Assembly: GCA_034420495.1 (NCBI GenBank)
Contig: DAOULG010000049.1
Coordinates: 1 to 9,499 of the forward strand
Direction: 5' to 3'
DNA length: 9,499 nt
From: VYDC01 sp034420495
GTDB lineage: Bacteria > Chloroflexota > Dehalococcoidia > UBA2979
Part shown: piece by piece, positions 7,205 through 9,499 of the stretch
How positions within the stretch are numbered: the stretch's first letter is position 1
Layout of the letters: the number at the start of each line of letters is the position of its first letter
Notes under the pieces: model-generated
The model's database searches: none
What the model was told of the DNA's origin: nothing
Seen by the model: the letters and a program-made list of their open reading frames with translations, nothing else
Position numbers and translations under genes: made by a program

Positions 7205-8971
7205 TCAGACCACCTCGTCCGCGCTCTCGACGGTCTCGGAGAGCGCGGCGCCGGCCGGCACCATCGGCCACACGTTGTCGTCGGCGGTCACGCGGAAGTC
7301 GAGCAGGACCGGTCCCGGGTGCGCGTCGGCCTCGCGTATCGCCGCGTCCACCTGGCCGGGTTCGTCGACGCGTATCCCCTTGATGCCGTAGGCCTCGGCG
7401 ATCTTCATGAAGTCGGGCTGCGACATCGAGACGGCGACGTAGTTGTCCTTGTAGAAGAGCTCCTGCCACTGCCTCACCATGCCCAGGTAGCCGTTGTTCA
7501 TGATCGCGAGCTTCACCGGGGCCTGCTCGTCGACCATGGTGGCGATCTCCTGGAAGGTCATCTGGAAGCCGCCGTCGCCGCAGATCGACCAGACGCTCGC
7601 GTCGGGCCGCGCCACCTGCGCCCCGAGCGCGGCCGGGACCTCGAAGCCCATCGTCCCGAGCCCTCCCGAGGTGATCAGCTGCCGCGGCCGCGAGATGCTC
7701 ATGTGCTGCGCCACCCACATCTGGTGCTGGCCGACGCCGGTCACGATGATCGCGTCCTCGTCGTCGGCGTGCGCGCGGGCGATCTGGCGCACCACGTACT
7801 GCACCGTGAGCGCGGGCCCCTCCGGGACGGCCAGCGAATCGGCGTGGGCGCGCGCGAGATCGTCGATCCAGCGCACCCACTCCGGGCGGCTCGCGCGCTT
7901 CACCGCCGCCGTCAGCTGCGGCAGCACCGCCTTGACGTCGCCGGTGATCGGAACGGCGGTGTCGATGTTCTTGTTGTGCTCCGCCGGATCGATGTCGACG
8001 TGGATCACCGTCGCCGACGGGTTGAGATCGGCGAAGCGCCCGAGAGCGCGGTCGTCCATGCGCATGCCGAGCCCGATGATGAGGTCGGCGTTCGAGGCGG
8101 CCATGTTCGCGTGGTAGGAGCCGTGCATCCCCATCATCCCGTAGGAGAGGGCGTGCCGCTGGTCGAGCGCGCCGAGGCCGAGCAGCGTCGTCAGCACCGG
8201 GATCCCGGCGCGCTCCGCGAACGTCTGGAGCTCCTCGCTCGCCCGCGAGATCACGATGCCGTGTCCGGCGAGGATGATCGGGCGCTCCGAGGCGTCGATC
8301 CGCTCCGAGGCGGCGCGGATCTCCTCCTCGGAGGCGGCGCCGGGGATCTGGTAGCCGCGCACATGCACCCTCTCGGGCCAGTGGAACTCGGCCTCCTCCA
8401 GGAAGACATCCTTCGGGATGTCGATGTGCACGGGGCCGGGACGCCCGGTCGTCGCGAGGTAGATCGCCTCGGCGAAGGTCGGCGCCAGGTCCTGCGCCCG
8501 CATCACCAGGTAGTTGTGCTTCACGGCCGGCATCAGGATCCCGGTCGCATCGGCCTCCTGGAATCCGTCGCGCCCGATCAGGTTGCGGGCGACGTTGCCG
8601 GTGAGGAAGAGCACGGGCACGGAGTCCATCATCGCGTTCTGCACGGCGGTGACGAGATTGGTGGCACCCGGCCCCGACGTCGCGAGCGCGACGCCGAGCT
8701 CGCCGGTGGCGCGCGCGTAGGCGTCGGCCGCATGGCCGCCCCCCTGCTCGTGCCGCACGAGGATGTGCCGCACCTGCGGATGCGCCGGCAGGCGGTCGTA
8801 GAGCGGAAGCACCACGCCGCCGGGGTAGCCGAAGACGGTGGTCGCCCCGGCGTACGTCAGGCTCTCGAGCACGATGTCGGCGCCCGAGAGCACACGCCCC
8901 TGCGCCGGGGGCGGCGCCGGCGGCGTGACCTGCTGCTCGCTGGGGGCGGGCGGCCTCCGGGTCGTGGTCAT
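7205..8971 (-). CDS. ilvB: Acetolactate synthase large (catalytic) subunit IlvB
   Basis: ThDP- and FAD-dependent acetohydroxyacid synthase that condenses two pyruvates, or pyruvate with 2-ketobutyrate, as the first common step of valine, leucine and isoleucine synthesis. It is 588 residues. After a Pro-rich N-terminal stretch of about 26 residues come VFGYPGG (46-52), the ThDP-activating Glu75 in VRHEQGGGHAADAYARATG, SGPGATNLV, DGFQEADATG and KHNYLV. The C-terminal ThDP/Mg site is GDGGF (465-469) to NNGYLGM (492-498), and Trp502 in RQWQELFY is the residue linked to 2-ketobutyrate preference. The usual AA in HEQGAAH is GG here. ATG 8971 is chosen because AGGAGAG (8976-8982) precedes it with a 6-nt gap. 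An in-frame ATG at 9058 would add 29 Arg/Pro/Gly-rich residues overlapping leader RNA structure. It ends with TGA at 7205-7207. Confidence 0.97.
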   Translation of the reverse strand: MTTTRRPPAPSEQQVTPPAPPPAQGRVLSGADIVLESLTYAGATTVFGYPGGVVLPLYDRLPAHPQVRHILVRHEQGGGHAADAYARATGELGVALATSGPGATNLVTAVQNAMMDSVPVLFLTGNVARNLIGRDGFQEADATGILMPAVKHNYLVMRAQDLAPTFAEAIYLATTGRPGPVHIDIPKDVFLEEAEFHWPERVHVRGYQIPGAASEEEIRAASERIDASERPIILAGHGIVISRASEELQTFAERAGIPVLTTLLGLGALDQRHALSYGMMGMHGSYHANMAASNADLIIGLGMRMDDRALGRFADLNPSATVIHVDIDPAEHNKNIDTAVPITGDVKAVLPQLTAAVKRASRPEWVRWIDDLARAHADSLAVPEGPALTVQYVVRQIARAHADDEDAIIVTGVGQHQMWVAQHMSISRPRQLITSGGLGTMGFEVPAALGAQVARPDASVWSICGDGGFQMTFQEIATMVDEQAPVKLAIMNNGYLGMVRQWQELFYKDNYVAVSMSQPDFMKIAEAYGIKGIRVDEPGQVDAAIREADAHPGPVLLDFRVTADDNVWPMVPAGAALSETVESADEVV

Positions 8972-8975
8972 GTCG

Positions 8976-8982
8976 CTCTCCT
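8976..8982 (-). promoter_or_regulatory. Ribosome binding site of ilvB
   Basis: AGGAGAG on the minus strand with the GGAG core at 8978-8981, 6 nt before ATG 8971. It decides the start against the upstream in-frame ATG at 9058 and defines the 3' end of the regulatory leader. Confidence 0.8.
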
Positions 8983-9034
8983 CGCGTCGGGCCGGCCTCG
9001 CGATCGGTTCGCTCTCGCCGGGACCGGGGCGGCG

Positions 9035-9097
9035 GCCCGGGCCGTCTCGTCCGGGCATCTCTCGCTCGGTGGATGGAACTCGCCCGGCACGCGGGCG
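9035..9097 (-). promoter_or_regulatory. Alternative-pairing segments of the ilvB leader (candidate attenuator)
   Basis: Four GC-rich segments on the minus-strand RNA can pair in mutually exclusive ways. Segment 1 (9092-9097, CGCCCG) pairs with segment 2 (9081-9086, CGGGCG) across a 5-nt loop. Segment 2, read as CCGGGC at 9082-9087, can instead pair with segment 3 (9051-9056, GCCCGG). Segment 3 can pair with segment 4 (9035-9040, CCGGGC) across a 10-nt loop. This 1:2/2:3/3:4 layout is that of ribosome-mediated attenuators. No U-run follows the 3:4 stem, so termination could be U-independent, Rho-assisted, or replaced by control of ilvB translation. In DNA this GC-rich some short pairings arise by chance, so confidence is moderate. 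Confidence 0.45.
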
Positions 9098-9099
9098 GG

Positions 9100-9130
9100 G
9101 GGCGGTGGCCGCACGTGGGCCCAGCCGCCC
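9100..9130 (-). promoter_or_regulatory. Stem-loop starting at the leader-peptide stop codon
   Basis: In the transcript GGGCGGCTGG (9130-9121) pairs with CCACCGCCC (9108-9100), giving nine base pairs with one bulged C and a 12-nt loop. The 5' arm begins at the last base of the leader TAG codon. A ribosome terminating there would cover the arm, while one stalled at the Val/Leu codons just upstream would leave it free. That placement is what a sensor hairpin needs. Just upstream, GCCCTAGGGC (9127-9136) is also a perfect palindrome across the stop codon. Confidence 0.5.
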
Positions 9131-9210
9131 TAGGGCAGTACGAGTACGCGGCGAAGCGCGCCCGGGCGGGCGGCCGAAAGCGGGGCGCCGGAGATCTCTC
9201 GTCGCGCCAT
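9130..9210 (-). CDS. Putative ilv leader peptide (attenuation sensor), 26 aa
   Basis: A short ORF in the leader of ilvB, starting ATG at 9210 and ending TAG at 9132-9130. The peptide begins MARREISGAPL and ends RRVLVLP. Seven of 26 residues are Ile, Leu or Val, and four of the last five before the stop are Val-Leu-Val-Leu, encoded GTA CTC GTA CTG. GTA is rare in this window: I found none among about 28 valine codons of the leuB fragment. A stem-loop starts at its stop codon and further alternative stems follow before ilvB. Together this fits a control peptide whose ribosome stalls when charged Val- or Leu-tRNA is scarce, as known for ilv leaders in enterobacteria and Corynebacterium. There is no Shine-Dalgarno, and the start lies about 9 nt after the predicted -10, so translation may be effectively leaderless. 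It could be a chance ORF, but position and codons argue against that. Confidence 0.68.
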   Translation of the reverse strand: MARREISGAPLSAARPGALRRVLVLP

Positions 9211-9219
9211 GGTCCAGGC

Positions 9220-9249
9220 AGTATCGACGCGCCCGCGATCGAGCGTCAA
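9220..9249 (-). promoter_or_regulatory. Candidate sigma-70-type promoter for the ilv-leu cluster
   Basis: On the minus strand TTGACG (9249-9244, five of six to consensus) and GATACT (9225-9220, four of six) are separated by 18 nt. A start near A9213 or A9210 would put the transcript within zero to three bases of the leader-peptide ATG and give a leader of about 240 nt before ilvB. It is AT-richer than its surroundings and lies between the stop of the upstream DUF3179-like gene (9278) and the leader ORF. No operator or T-box specifier domain was recognised nearby. Confidence 0.6.
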
Positions 9250-9277
9250 GCCGCGCCCCGCCCGCGTGCGCGCGTCC

Positions 9278-9499
9278 TCAGTCGCCGGAGAACCCGCTCT
9301 CGGGCATCGCCGCCGCCCAGGCGAACCAGTACGCCGTGCGCGTCGGAACGCTCGCGAGCCGGGCCCCGTCGAGCGTCGAGACGAGCCCCTCCTCCGAGAC
9401 GAACCAGCGCTGCTCCCCGGAGTCGACGGCGAGGAGCCCCAGCGCCTCGGTCCGCACGAGCCGCTCGATCGGCTCCGGGGGCGCATGGTAGGCCGCCGC
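9278..9499 (-). CDS. C-terminal end of a DUF3179-like protein (N-terminus outside window)
   Basis: Open from the window edge to TGA at 9280-9278, giving 73 residues; no start codon is needed because the gene enters from outside. The frame reads sensibly: an amphipathic helix with PIERLVRTEALGLL, then VDSGEQRWFVSEEGLVSTLDG, and a C-terminal TAYWFAWAAAMPESGF. The YWFAWAA...P near the end resembles the closing motif of DUF3179 proteins (FWFAWaafyPdT), whose function is not established. Valine codons here are GTG, GTC or GTT, normal for the window. It lies 67 nt upstream of the leader-peptide ATG, but a promoter separates them, so it is probably not part of the biosynthetic unit. Coding status is likely; the family call is tentative. 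Confidence 0.5.
   Translation of the reverse strand, partial: AAAYHAPPEPIERLVRTEALGLLAVDSGEQRWFVSEEGLVSTLDGARLASVPTRTAYWFAWAAAMPESGFSGD

Noticed and set aside
8972..9058. ilvB extended start at ATG 9058
   Set aside because: It would add 29 low-complexity residues and ignore the well-placed AGGAGAG before ATG 8971.
7055..9133. A very long plus-strand open frame opposite ilvB and ilvN
   Set aside because: Composition is Arg/Asp/His/Val-rich without recognisable motifs, and it mirrors ilvB and ilvN, whose catalytic residues are all in place. Long antisense frames are expected at this GC content.
8972..9213. T-box riboswitch upstream of ilvB
   Set aside because: No recognisable T-box consensus or specifier-loop architecture; the region instead has a short ORF and simple GC stems.

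Overview
The window is GC-rich (roughly 70% or more by eye) and every supported gene lies on the minus strand, so transcription runs from high to low coordinates. Strong Shine-Dalgarno sites, GTG starts, near-leaderless expression of a short upstream peptide and GC-biased codons suggest a high-GC bacterium, possibly an actinobacterium or a similar lineage. That placement is an inference and nothing here fixes the taxon.

The window is almost entirely one branched-chain amino acid biosynthesis cluster. In transcription order it reads: C-terminal tail of a DUF3179-like protein (9278-9499, partial, outside the cluster); a promoter and a roughly 240-nt leader (8972-9249); ilvB, ilvN and ilvC (8971 to 5595); a 177-nt gap with a perfect GC-rich inverted repeat; leuA, leuC and leuD (5417 to 1757); an APH-family kinase-like gene (about 1724 to 786); and leuB (745 to 1, cut by the window edge). 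IlvBN condense pyruvate or 2-ketobutyrate, and IlvC isomerises and reduces the product. LeuA, LeuCD and LeuB then carry 2-ketoisovalerate to 2-ketoisocaproate. The dihydroxyacid dehydratase (ilvD) and the transaminase (ilvE) are not in the window.

The most interesting element is not a conventional gene. Upstream of ilvB a TTGACG/GATACT promoter is followed within about ten bases by a 26-codon ORF (9130-9210). It ends Val-Leu-Val-Leu-Pro-stop and uses GTA for both valines, although no GTA was found among about 28 valine codons of the leuB fragment. The following RNA holds a strong stem beginning at the stop codon, then four GC-rich segments that can pair 1:2, 2:3 or 3:4. This looks like a ribosome-mediated attenuator controlling the whole cluster.

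A second point of interest is the kinase-like gene between leuD and leuB. It keeps the APH catalytic motifs but has no ATG, GTG or TTG start that would preserve its N-terminal nucleotide-binding loop. A third is the hairpin in front of leuA, which would bury the ribosome-binding site of an N-terminally extended leuA start.
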